Source: Plotosus lineatus
Taxonomy: Eukaryota > Chordata > Actinopteri > Siluriformes > Plotosidae
NCBI GenBank assembly: GCA_024760905.1
Contig: CM045733.1
Location: forward strand, 69,761,001 to 69,825,000
DNA length: 64,000 nt
Reading direction: 5' to 3'
The translations under genes were made by a program, and so were the position numbers. The notes below the pieces were generated by a model. It searched no databases, was not told the DNA's origin, and saw nothing but the letters and a program-made list of their open reading frames with translations. This document shows, piece by piece, positions 1 to 10,339 of this stretch. Each line of letters starts with the position of its first letter. The first letter of the stretch is position 1.

Positions 1-314
1 TTTTCTCTAAGTTTTTCCTTCCTTCTCTCCCGTCTCCCCATCACTGTTCTCTTTGCATTGCTCTTTCCTTCCTTCTGTCATGTATTTTATGGATTCCCTC
101 TTTGTGACTTGTTTCACACCGTCTTCTTTTTCAGCTCTGTATCTTTCTCCCATTTCCCCCTTTCTGTGTAATTAAATAAGTAAATAAGGTTTCAATATAA
201 AACCTTTTGGCTTTGGTGTTGCTATGGTTACTTCTCTATCCACTGTGGGTGGGTGTGTATGTGTGTGTATGAGTTGAGCGTCTCTGAATTTGGTGCTGTT
301 TAGCTTGCTTTTTG

Positions 315-358
<44 letters not shown>

Positions 359-1259
359 TTTTGTTTATTTTTTTGCAGCACTGTCTTCAGGTTGTATGGT
401 GCTATAAGTATTTTCATTTTTCCTCAATGACCAGCGTTTAACAACGTTCTGAATAAAAGCGCTATCAACTGCTTGGTTTTGTTCACTGTGTTCACGAATG
501 TAATGAAATTCAAATGAGAGACATTTAATCAACTATCAAATTGCTCATTTGTGATGTACCCGTGCAGTCCGGTCATAAAATGTTACTTGTACTCAACCCT
601 CCTCCAGTTTCATGCACTGTTTCACAGACAGATCTTCATCAATCTCAGCAGGGGTTGATTAATGCCTGTTTACTGATACTAGTGGTCAAGAGCCTGATTA
701 TGGCTTTTGTCTCTTTGTGCTGGCTAAGAAACCCCTACTCTCGGTATAAACTATGCTGTTTATATTATGTTTGGAGTTTAATGTCCTAACAGGTGATCAG
801 CCCAAGTGCATAATCTTAATTAGGTATGTTATGAAGAACTCTAACTGTCAACCAAGCATTTATACTGTATGAATCAAGTGAATTAATGGACCCATAATTG
901 TCTCTAAAATGGTCATTATGATTGTTAGATTGGAGTGTTATTAGCAAGAATCTTAGACGTCTGCTACTTAGCGGAATTTCGCTATTTTTTTACTCGCCAA
1001 AGCGATAATTATTTTTATTCTTGTATAATTTTGCTAAAAAAATTGCGTGGACGGTTAATAGATTAGCAGAATGTGTGCCAATCAAGTTGGCTTGCTTTAG
1101 ATATGTTTTGGTCGATGTCGGTTGTTTCCGTTGACATTCGATAACATTTGGGAAGTAAAGTACCGCGAGAATTTACACAAAATAATGAGAAAACGTATGG
1201 CAACTTCCTTGCAGGATTTCTGATCGATTTCTTACCGGAAGATTCTCGATTTCAACATG
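1..1259. other. Upstream intronic/flanking DNA without a recognisable gene
   Basis: AT-rich sequence with a pyrimidine-rich start and a run of about 30 A at 323-352. Short open frames here are not supported by motifs or composition. It probably belongs to an intron of the MacroD gene, because the first visible exon (10340) starts inside a codon and its upstream partner was not found. A near-palindrome (AGCGGAATTTCGCT) lies near 978. Confidence 0.5.
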
Positions 1260-1445
1260 TCATGGAAGAAGGACATTCTCCATAAGAGACATAGTGAAAC
1301 GGTTATCGGGGTTAAATGCTGGGATCAAAAATTCATAGAACTGGTCATGGCTGGAAAAAGTAGTAGACGGATGCCTGCTATCGGAATTCATTATTGCCTG
1401 GTCAGTCGTTTTTATAAATTGATGCAATAAGTCAGTGCTTCTCAA
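1260..1445 (-). pseudogene. Unidentified coding-like fragment
   Basis: A 61-codon open frame on the - strand contains a stretch around HDQFYEFLIPAFNP that looks more protein-like than the surrounding chance frames (aromatic and proline pattern, no low complexity). I do not recognise the family. It abuts the hAT fragment that starts at 1433, so it may be debris of a mobile element. No start context or splice sites support an expressed gene. Confidence 0.25.
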
Positions 1446-1566
1446 TTATTTTCTGTGGTGCCCCCCCCCAGGAACAAAAACATTTCACACACCCCCACCA
1501 CCCCGCAAGCAACTACAAACAGTATTATTTGTATATAAAATTGTTAGTAGTACACCTCTGCATAAT
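1433..1566 (-). mobile_element. Terminal fragment of a hAT-type DNA element
   Basis: It starts with CAGTGCTTCTCAA, a hAT-like terminus, and runs through a C-rich tract. It matches, in reverse orientation, the right end of the hAT element at 62627-63265, with recognisable similarity to about 1566. Only this end is present; the rest is replaced by the phased GGAA block. Confidence 0.65.
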
Positions 1567-2589
1567 ACCCCCATTTCACTGGAGCACGGAATGCAAGGAT
1601 CATGGCGGAAAGGCGCGGAACGCACTCTACAGAGGAGCGTCGGCATTTTTACATGGAAAACGGGGCAAAAACCAACGGAAAATTGTACCTTTGGAACGTT
1701 CACGGAATGTGCCGAAAGGACACGGAAAGACCGCGGTACAATGTCGGAATACATGCGTAAAAGCGCTCAGATTACCTTTCGGAACCAGTGTGGATTGCAA
1801 AGGAAGACCTTTGGATAATTCACAAAACATTCATGGAAAGCAAGGAACACTCGAGGAACGACTACGGCACTACTCCATTTTAAAAGGAAGAGCTACGGAA
1901 TGATTGTGGAACAGGCGGAATGAAGGTGGAACGTTCACATTCAACACAGAATGGCTAAGGAATACCCAGCGTAACCACGTTTCAACAAGGAAAAATCGGC
2001 AAAGATCAAAGTATTTGTTCTTGATTCCGCCTATAAATATCGACCAAGGAAGCTCACACTCTTACTCATACTATATGTTTATAATGTACAATAAATTTAA
2101 AATTTAACATATGGTAATATAAATAAAATAATTTAAAAAAAATCATTCCAGACTGAAAACCATGCACACAAGTCCAAACCATAGTGATTATAACTTTAAA
2201 ACTTGATTACATGAGCAGGAAAAGCAGAAAAAATGAACTGGAATACGTAATTTAATATTCATAGTGGAAGTGACTTCCTTGAGTGTTCCGCAAGTCTTCC
2301 GTGTTATCTGCAACCGTTCCGCAAATGTTCCACATGTATTCCGCAAACCTTCCATGAGTATTCCGTGGGGATTCTGTGGCCGCTTTTGACCATCCGAAAG
2401 AGAGGGGAAGGCTCGCGGAACAGTCGAGGAACACTGGCGGAATAAAAGGAATGATCACGGAATGTTTGAGGAAATGACGGAACGTTTGCGGAACGACTGA
2501 GGAATCTATGGGAACACTGCCGGAAAGTGTTTTCCGTAACATGTTTTTTTTTTCGTTTGCTGGGACTATCATAAGGCGAGGTACCGCTG
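1567..2589. repeat. 11-bp-phased GGAA/TTCC motif array in a TIR-type element
   Basis: GGAA recurs on the + strand from about 1585 to 1975. TTCC recurs from about 2276 to 2375, and GGAA again from 2406 to 2525. Spacing is predominantly 11 bp: in the last block GGAA starts at 2406, 2417, 2428, 2439, 2448, 2459, 2470, 2479, 2490, 2501, 2511 and 2522. The intervening 6-7 bases vary, so this is not a simple microsatellite. The right end (about 2545-2589, followed by TA) resembles the right end of the TIR element at 11854-12111, suggesting a pogo/Tigger-type non-autonomous element. The left end is not resolved. The four overlapping open frames here are probably by-products of the repeat. Confidence 0.6.
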
Positions 2590-2730
2590 TACTATTAACA
2601 TACTAACTTGTAGAAGATATGCTCAATAGTGAACACAAATGTTTGTTGTGATATACGTCATGTGTTGTGTGATCATTCTACAAATTAGTTCATAATTATG
2701 TTACACATGACTGACGAGTCATAGGGCTCT

Positions 2731-2970
2731 GCTACTTGAATCATGTGTGTTTTTCTATACTGAATTAACCTTTTTAGTATTTTTTACATTATTTAAGCTG
2801 TTTTGTTTAGTGTTTATGCATGTTACCAAACAATGATTAACTTGTTGGCATGATTTTTTTACATGACATGCTCTGCCCCTGTACCCCACAAGGGGCCCTG
2901 CGGCCCCCTTGGCCCCAGCTGAAATATTTCATTTCCTCTATTTCTAAACCTGTTTCTTCTATTTTTTTCT
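2731..2970 (+). repeat. Dispersed unclassified repeat, copy 1
   Basis: About 240 bp closely match 35568-35760 in the same orientation, starting at GCTACTTGAA and ending in a T-rich tract. This copy carries an extra GC-rich block of about 46 bp (2876-2921) that can fold as a hairpin and is missing from copy 2. No coding capacity, terminal inverted repeats or tRNA-like promoter is visible. Confidence 0.75.
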
Positions 2971-3351
2971 AAACCTCACTGTGGTCTCTGTATTAAGTCA
3001 TAAGAAGAATGATTGAAATGGCGCTTAGTATTTTTATACAAAATGTCCCCAAATATTTAGTCATTAGAATCTGTTGCTGTATGATAACAAATCTAAATCT
3101 CTCTTTAAATTATTGTTTATTTATTTTCGACCACATTTACCAGAGATCTAGTAAGGATTTCTTGACCAGTTTACATGTTATTGCCATGGGTTCCCTCTGC
3201 GGCGTTCCTTCTATTTCCCAAAAATATAAATTACTTTTAATTTTATCTGTGATGGGCAGGCATTCCATCCAGGTTGCGTTTACAGCCTGTATTCAAATTT
3301 CCAGTATTTCCTCTACCTTGGTTCTCAGCACGCATTCAATCCATCTTCATA

Positions 3352-3672
3352 ATGCTTAGCCACTTTATCTTCGTTAGTGCTGCAGTAGATCTGGAGCCTG
3401 TCCTTTGAACAATGGGCAGGAGGTTGGAGTACACCTAGGATGGGATGCCAGTCCATCAAAAGGCAATGCTCATACATTCGTTTTCACTGTGGCCACACCA
3501 TTTATCATAGCCAGATCACATGTTATATTTAGGGAGGTGGAAGAGACCAAGAGTGAGAGCATATGGAACTCCATTAAGAGAGTAACCCAAACTCAGGATT
3601 AAACCAGGGACCTTGAAGCGGAGGACCATCGGCATAACCCACTGCATCTATATGCCTCCAGTATCCAATCCA
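3352..3672 (-). mobile_element. Old tRNA-derived SINE (SINE A type)
   Basis: Read on the - strand, a degraded tRNA-like head near 3640 is followed by a body. The 3' tail (3405-3460 on +) has the GGATGGGATGCCAGTCCATC pattern common in fish SINEs. It is strongly diverged from the younger copies, which implies an old insertion. Confidence 0.55.
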
Positions 3673-4534
3673 AACCTCATTTATTTTCATAAGCCTATGC
3701 AGAATTATATGCATGCCACCATATGGCAGTTCATACATAAGCATGCAGTAGCTTTGTTGTAAAGGTTCAGTAACCAAAAACGTGCAAATTAAAATCTCTG
3801 GGCCTCCACCGAGTCACTGTTGAACCTCTGAGCTATGTCCTAATACCTCAACCTCCCAGGCCAAAGGAGGCAAAGCAAATCCAGTATCCAATTTACTCAT
3901 ATGTCTTCTATTGACCCTGTTTATCCATGCTATATACAAAAGGGTGCAGTTTAATCCTTGGTGAGCCACGGATGGGGGACGGCATCTCTGCATGTAGTTG
4001 CTGCTCTGTATTATTAAGCTCTTCTTTTACCAGCTGTACACTCTGAGGAACACTAGCACTGTCTTAGTGTTTTCCAACACTCCGGTAGCATTTACACAGA
4101 AAATGCCAACACTGCTTCCCCAAACAATATGATGAGATTTTAGGGACATGAGCAATACATTGCTAATTTAAGAACAATCAGCAAGAGAGCGTGTTTAAGA
4201 GCACTGACATATTCATAGATGCTTAAATATTCATGGAATACAGCAGGTAAACAATCATTTTATATGCATATGAGACTGACCAGTACGCCACAGAGAAATA
4301 TGTTGAAATACTATACTAGTACATATGGTATAAGCTATACTGCTGAAAGTGTTATATGTGGACACCTGATCAATCACAGCAATAAGTCTTTGTTGTAGTA
4401 CAGGAGACCCTGTAAAAAACAGGTGACTCAAAAGAACCTCCTGCGTTTCAAAGGTACATTTTTAAAAAAATGGATAATCAAGGATCGCTGATCCCGACTT
4501 GGGATCTGCTTTGCAGCCAGTGTGTCTCTGCCCT
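3673..4534. other. Intronic stretch, nothing recognised
   Basis: No exon-like open frame with splice sites, no repeat matching elsewhere in the window, and no RNA gene seen. Confidence 0.5.
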
Positions 4535-4652
4535 GCGACACCCTGGCGAGCTGTCCAGGATGTATTCTTCCCTCGGAGACAGTTGGCTGAGATGGGCGCC
4601 AGCCTCCCCATGACCCTAATTAGGATTAAGTGGTTCAGAAAATGAATGAAAG
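4535..4652 (+). mobile_element. SINE 3'-tail fragment (tail type A)
   Basis: It contains the 'CCCTGCGA...CTGGCGAGCTGTCC' start and the 'CCTAATTAGGATTAAG' end of the tail shared by SINE A and SINE B copies, closing in ATGAATGA-like repeats. The head is missing, so this is a 5'-truncated insertion. Confidence 0.75.
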
Positions 4653-4871
4653 ATAATCAAATTATTTAAAATGTATAAATAATGATGAATTGATGAATGA
4701 TGCCTTTAATAAATGGCATTTTATGTATGCAAATAGTGTAATCATGAAATTATTTTATTTATACTCTCCCTCATTTTAAATATAAAAAAGTAGTTTTATC
4801 TCTCATGTTATCTCATATTATCTCATCCCTCCCATGGACCCACCACCCGTGGGAGGAGTTTTAGGGGTCGG

Positions 4872-5758
4872 GTGCAGTGTGAGTTGGGTGGCAGCCGAAG
4901 GCATGGGTTCTGTCGGACTGATCCTCGGCTGCTTACTCTGACCTTCGGGACATGGAATGTCACCTCTCTGGCGGGAAAGGAGCCCGATTTGGTGCGTGAG
5001 GTGGAGAGATACCGACTAGATATAGTCGGGCTCACCTCAACGCATAGCTTGGGCTCTGGAACCATCCATCTCGAAAGAGGCTGGACCTTCTTCTATTCTG
5101 GAGTTGCTCATGGGGAGAGGCGGCGAGCCGGTGTGGGTATTCTTGTTGCCCCCGTCTCGGTGCCCAAATGTTGGGGTTCTCCCGGTTGACGAAAGGGTAG
5201 CTTCCCTCCGTCTTCGGGTGGGGGACGGGTCCTGACTGTTATTTGTGCTTATGCACCAAATGACAGTTCAGAGTACCCACCCTTTTGGAGTCTTTGGGGG
5301 TGTTGGAGAACGCTCCCTCGGGAGACTCGTTCGTTGTCTTGGGAGACTTCAATGCCCATGTGGGCAACGATAGTGTGACCTGGAAGGGTGTGGTCGGAAG
5401 GTACGGCCTCTCCAGTCTGCATCCGAATGGTGTGTCGTTGTTGGACTTCTGTGCTCGTCATAGTTTGTCTATCACGAACACCATGTTCGAACATAAGGGT
5501 GTCCATAAGTGCACTTGGCACCAGGACACCCGAGGTCGCAGTTCGATGATTGACTTTGTAGTCGTGTCATCGGACTTGCGACCATATGTTCTGGACACTC
5601 GGGTGAAGAGAGGAGCTGAGCTGTCTACCGATCACTACCTGGTGGTGAGTTGGCTTCGGTGGTGTGGGAGGTTGCCTTCCAGACCTGGCAGGCCCAAGCG
5701 TGTAATCAGGGTCTGCTGGGAACGCGTTTGGCGGAGCCCCTGTCCGAGAGGCCTTTAA
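4872..5758 (+). pseudogene. LINE endonuclease domain, frameshifted
   Basis: Two frames (4872-5189 and 5285-5758) together show an apurinic/apyrimidinic-type endonuclease. The N-terminal FGTWNVTSL motif comes first. It is followed by the metal-binding GDFNAHVG motif (around 5340), then [12 protein letters not shown] and the C-terminal STDHYLVV, which holds the catalytic Asp-His pair (around 5630). In functional elements this domain nicks target DNA to prime reverse transcription. The frame is lost between 5189 and 5285 and again near 5758, so no active enzyme can be made. Confidence 0.85.
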
Positions 5759-6201
5759 CTCCCACCTCCGGCAGAGCTACAACCACGTTCGGAGGAGGCG
5801 GGGACATCGAATCTGAATGGGCCATGTCCGGTGCCTCCTTGGCTGAGGCGGCAGCCCATAGCTGGGGCCGTAAGGTGGCCGGGGCGTGTCGTGGCGGGAA
5901 TGCGCGGTCGCGGTGGTGGACGCCTGCGGTGAAGGGGGCCGTCCAGCTGAAGAAGGAGGCCTATCGGGTTTTATTAGCCTGTGGGACTCCTGAGGCAGCA
6001 AACGGGTACCGGCAGGCCAAAGCGTGCTGCAGCCGAGGCTGTCGCAGATGCAAAATCTCGGGCGTGGGAGGAGTTCGGTGAGGGCCTGGAGAGTGATTAT
6101 CGGTTGGCCTCAAAAGGTTCTGGGCCACCATCCAACGCCTCAGGAGGGGGAAGCAGTTCTTCACAAACACTGTTTACGGTGGAGGTGGGGAGCTGCTTAC
6201 C

Positions 6202-7837
6202 TTGACTGGGGATGTTGTTGAGAGGTGGAGGGAATACTTTGAGGACCTTCTCAATCCCACCAACACGCCCTCCGTGGAAGAGGAAGACCCTGGGGTGCGG
6301 GTGAGGGTCCGCCCATCACTGGAGTGGAGGTCACTGAGGTTGTCAAAAAGCTCCTCGGTGGTCGAGCTCCGGGGTTGGACGAGATCCGCCCGGAATACCT
6401 CAGGACTCTGGATGTTGTAGGACTGTCTTGGTTGACACGCCTCTGCAACATCGCGTGGTCATCGGGGCTGTACCTCTGGATTGGCAAACTGGGGTGGTGG
6501 TCCCAATTTTTAAGAAGGGGGACCGGAGGGTGTGTTCCAATTATCGGGAATTACACTCCTCAGACTACCTGGTAAAGTCTATGCAGGGGTACTAGAGAGG
6601 AGGATCCGACCGGTAGTCGAACCTCGGATTCAGGACGAACAATGTGGTTTTCGTCCTGGCCGCAGCACTCTTGACCAACTCTATACGCCCCACAGGATTC
6701 TGGAGGGGGCATGGGAGTTTACCCAATCTGTCCACATGTGCTTTGTGGATTTGGAGAAGGCTTTCGACCGTGTCCTCGAAAGATCTTGTGGGGCGTGCTC
6801 CGAGAGTACGGGCGTTCGGATCCGTTGCTACGAAGCTATTCGGTCGCTGTATCACCGGAGCCAGAGTTTGGTCCGTATTGGTAACAGCAGCTCGGATTCG
6901 TTTCGGTGGGAGTTGGAGTCCGCCAAGGCTGTCCTTTGTCACCGATTCTGTTCATAATTTTTATGGACAGAATTTCTAGGCGCAGTCGAGGCGATGAGGG
7001 GTTCTGGTTCGGTGGCCATCGGATATCATCTCTGCTTTTTGCGGATGATGTTGTCCTTTGGCTTCATCAAGTCGGGCCCTCCAGCTCTCATTGGAGCGAT
7101 TCGCAGCTGAGTGCGAAGCAGCCGGGATGAAGATCAGTACCTCCAAGTCCGAGGCCATGGTTCTCAGTCGGACAATGGTGGAATGCACCCTCTGGGTCGG
7201 GATGAGGTCCTGCCCCAAGTGGAGGAGTTTAAGTATCTTGGGGTCTTGTTTACGAGTGAGGGAAGGATGGAGCGAGAGATCGACAGACGGATCGCTGCAG
7301 CCTCTGCTGTTAAGCGGTGCCTGTACCGGTCCGTCGTGGTGAAAAAGGAGCTGAGCCGCAAGGCGAAGCTCTCAATTTACCAGTCGATCTACGTTCCAAC
7401 CCTCACCTATGGTCACGAGCTTTGGGTAATGACCGAAGAACAAGATCACGGATACAAGCGGCTGAAATGAGCTTCCTTCGCCGGGTGGCGGGGTTCTCCC
7501 TTAGAGATAGGGTGAGAAGCTCCGCCATCCGGGAGAGCTCGGAGTAGATCCGCTGCTCCTCCGCATTGAGAGGGGCCAGTTGAGGTGGCTCGGGCATCTG
7601 GTTAGAATGCCCCCTGGACGCCTCCCTGGTGTGGTGTTTCGGGCATGTCCAACCGGGAAGAGACCCCGGGGTCGACCTAGAACACGCTGGAGGGACTATG
7701 TCTCTCGGCTTGTCTGGGACCGCCTCGGTGTCCCCCCGGGAGAGTTGGAGGAAGTGGCTCGGGAGAGGGATGTCTGGACCTCTTTGCTAAGGTTGCTGCC
7801 CCCGCGACCCGACCCCGGACTAAGCGGAAGAAGATGA
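6202..7837 (+). pseudogene. LINE reverse transcriptase and C-terminal region, multiply frameshifted
   Basis: Segments in several frames keep reverse-transcriptase landmarks. CGFRPGRSTLDQ and FVDLEKAFDRV occur at 6532-6957, GVRQGCPLSPILF at about 6910, and the catalytic FADDVV box at about 7040. KYLGVLFTSEG lies at about 7230. The C-terminal RWLGHLVRMPPGRLPG and RPRGRPRTRWRDYVSRL region lies at 7580-7837. At least six frame changes separate them. The catalytic Asp pair is intact, but the ORF is dead. Confidence 0.88.
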
Positions 7838-7863
7838 GATGAGATGAGATGAGTTTTATCTCT

Positions 7864-8264
7864 GCGTCACTCTATATATCCTATTTCCCCCCCTTTTGTT
7901 CGTATGATAACCTGCACTCATCTGTGAAGACTTTTCACTAGAAAAGCATTGCTGTGGGGATTTGTGCCCCGAGGTTAGCCACTCATGTTGAGTGAAAAGA
8001 TCTTTCATGCAGTCAGCATTCTAGTTCGTCGCAGAGGTCTTCAGTGGGGTTGAGGTCACGGCAGAACACTGAAGTTCTTCTACTCCAGCACTGGCAAACC
8101 ATGGTTTTGTGATTTTCATTTTGTGCATAGTTGCATGTTCATGCTTTAACAGGTTGGGAACAATTAGTTTTGCCTATTTATTTGTCTATTATCTCTATGT
8201 ACTTTTTTGTTGTTGTTTAAGTCACAGGGTAAGTTGAAGTCAATCTTAACTGACTTTGAACATG
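7864..8264. other. Intronic stretch, nothing recognised
   Basis: Single-copy-looking DNA after the LINE target-site duplication; no coding or repeat signal seen. Confidence 0.5.
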
Positions 8265-8462
8265 AGGCGGGGTACATTAGTGACATAACTGTTAATGCCC
8301 AGAGTTACTGATTAGAAGGCTGGGGCTCAAGTCCCAGTATTACCAAGCTGCCACTTTTGAAGAACTAAACAAGGATTTAGCAGTCAACTGCTCAGATCTA
8401 TAATGGAGATAAAAATATCACTCTAGCTAAGGGCACCTGCCAAATGCTGTAAATGTAATGAC
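8265..8462 (+). mobile_element. Degraded SINE with a 'CTGCCAAATGCTGTAAATG' tail
   Basis: A decayed tRNA-like B-box region near 8322 (GGCTCAAGTCCC) is followed by a body. The 3' end reads GGGCACCTGCCAAATGCTGT, the tail form seen in fish SINEs that borrow L2-type LINE ends (family knowledge). No target duplication could be found. Confidence 0.6.
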
Positions 8463-8587
8463 TGCCACCATGCCCTCCTCTTAATTCCAGTGAAGCAAAC
8501 TTATAATGGCACTACATACAAAGACATTCTAGACAATTTGTTACTTTTGTTTACCTTTTGCACTCTTTTGTTTTTGTTCCTCACAAA

Positions 8588-9380
8588 ATTGACTGTGTTT
8601 GTATGTCCATAGTTCATGAGTGTATGCTGGGTCCAAGTCAGTTATTACCTTTCGCGTGAGCTATACATGTTCTTGTTATTATTACTAAACATTTAAGATA
8701 TTATGGAAATTATGTTATGTAGTAGATTTATATAGCGCTTTATCCATACTGTAATATTATGCTCAAAGCACTCTGGGGAGTGTCCAGTTATTGATGATAA
8801 CTCTTTATTGTCAAAGTACATTACATACATGAAATCTGGTTTTTGTGCTCTGGGCACCTGTCGGCACTGTGCAGCCAGCGCCAGTTATTGCGTTGTTCTT
8901 TCCTTTGATGCTGAGCACCAAGCAAGAAGCAATAACCACCAAACTTTAACGTCTTATGGTATGACGCTGCCGGATTTGAACTCGAACCTTCCGGAGGATA
9001 AGGCGGACGCTTTACCAACTGAGCTAAACCCCCGGTTTAATTATACTAAAATTATACTAAAGTAAAGTAAAATTACGATAGTCATTACATTTAGACAGGA
9101 ACTTTCCAACAGGTCTTACGTTACATTTCTCCACTAAGACATAGTAACGAATGTCATGACAGTATTAATGTTATAAGTAATAGTATCATAAACACGTCAT
9201 TTAGGTGACAACCTAACATTAGGCCCTAGTATACAACAACAACAATGATCTTCCATTACATATGCCAGTTAGTGCCATGCAAAAGGTCAGTGAGCGTGTG
9301 TGTTCGCTCCAGCAGTCATTGTCACATCTTTGGGGAAGAACCATATATGGGTGCGATGGTCAGATGTCCACATCCTTTTC
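8588..9380 (+). repeat. Dispersed unclassified repeat interrupted by a SINE
   Basis: 8620-8712 and 9054-9380 are the two halves of a repeat whose other copy lies at about 43420-43660 and 44007-44125. A further fragment is at about 40450-40545. Shared landmarks are the GTGAGCTATA region, TACGATAGTCATTACATTT and AAAGGTCAGTGA. At 43500-43600 the sequence runs through without the insert, which marks the SINE insertion site here. Confidence 0.6.
8713..9053 (-). mobile_element. tRNA-derived SINE (SINE E) inserted into the dispersed repeat
   Basis: On the - strand a tRNA-like head at 9042-8965 has a box A (TAGCTCAGTTGG), an anticodon-arm-like stretch and a box B (GGTTCGAGTTC). The 3' part ends in a TTTATTGTCA-type tail (8800-8825). 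The remaining 8713-8790 has a TATATAGCGCTTTATCC segment common in fish repeats. A short repeat, AAATTAT, flanks the insertion. The head mimics a tRNA gene, but the continuous SINE body argues against a real one. Confidence 0.65.
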
Positions 9381-9555
9381 CCCCATACTTTGTAAATAGG
9401 CAAAATGTTTAGTTTTTTTTGGTTTGTTTACTTAACATCGAAACCATAACACAGAATTTATAATCCAGGGTTGCACAAATATTTTAATGTAGTGTTTACT
9501 CTAGAGTACTCTCTCTCTACTCACTTGCTGAAATGCATAATGAGGCTATGCTTGG

Positions 9556-9876
9556 GGGGGGGGGACCTGGTGCCTATCTCAGCCAACTCTGAATGAAGGC
9601 AGGGTACACCCTGAACATTTTTACAGACCATTGCATATTAAACACACACAACCATTCACACCCACACTCACATCTTGGGCAATTTCGAACAATCAATTAG
9701 TCTAATGTGCATGTCTTTGGACTGTGGGAGGAAACCGGTGTACCCGAAGGAAACCCACACAAACATGGAATGAACATGCAACTCCACACAGCAAGTTTCA
9801 AGGCTGCGACACAAACATAGGACCTTCTTGCTGTGAGTTGAAGTGCTGATCACTACACTACCACACCATGCCGTCC
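9556..9876 (-). mobile_element. SINE A copy
   Basis: It runs from a tail at about 9556 to a tRNA-like head near 9876. It contains the body motif TTTGGACTGTGGGAGGAAAC (around 9714), a long-known hallmark of an abundant fish SINE, followed by CATGCAACTCCACACAG. The head is diverged, and the box B equivalent is damaged. Confidence 0.75.
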
Positions 9877-10339
9877 CACTGTACAGTAAGAATCAATAGT
9901 GTATACCTGTGTTAACCTGTTATCAAGGTATTTTGGTTCAGCTTTTAAAAAAAAAACCCTAACTGAATGTGGGTGGGATTTTTCAAATTTTTTAATCAAC
10001 TTGCCAATTTTATTAAGAGAAATTGTATAATACAGTATTGCTGTTTTTGCATAGCCATGGAATTCATGCAATCTGAAAGGACAAGTTTAATGTTACCATT
10101 TCTGCAACAGGCTGAAGTATCTCTCCCCAACTCAAGACAAATTTCTGAATATACTATTTAAGATTCAGGTCAGTGCGCAGAAAGCCCAGCTTTACTTTAA
10201 TCCTTATGGCCTCATAGATTTTTTCCTCTTAATCTGAACAGTAATCATATTGGTTGCAGGCGTTGGGATGAGAAGTCCAGAATTCATCATTCTGATAACT
10301 TCTTCTCTAAACATTCTTGTTTTCTGTTTGTCATTTCAG

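Larger units (their letters stand above)
4792..7863 (+). mobile_element. 5'-truncated LINE (non-LTR retrotransposon) with 12-bp target-site duplication
   Basis: The insertion is bounded by direct repeats AGTTTTATCTCT at 4792-4803 and 7852-7863. The 3' end is a (GATGA)n run at about 7833-7852, typical of LINEs with short tandem tails. Inside are remnants of an APE-type endonuclease and a reverse transcriptase, described separately. The first bases after the left duplication (4804-4828) repeat CTCAT units that are the inverse of the tail. A second copy of the same family lies at 61724-64000, and a 5'-inverted copy at 32094-32445. I have not assigned the clade. Confidence 0.9.

Noticed and set aside
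1435..1903. Overlapping 60-127-codon frames on both strands
   Set aside because: They arise from the phased GGAA block; the 11-bp period is not a multiple of three and no domain is visible.
8965..9042. tRNA gene on the - strand
   Set aside because: Box A and B are good, but sequence continues into a SINE body and tail, and the cloverleaf is imperfect.
1..10339. Upstream macro-domain exon (expected to end in ..VNA)
   Set aside because: I looked for an exon ending in a VNA-type codon series before a GT donor and found none; it is probably before base 1.
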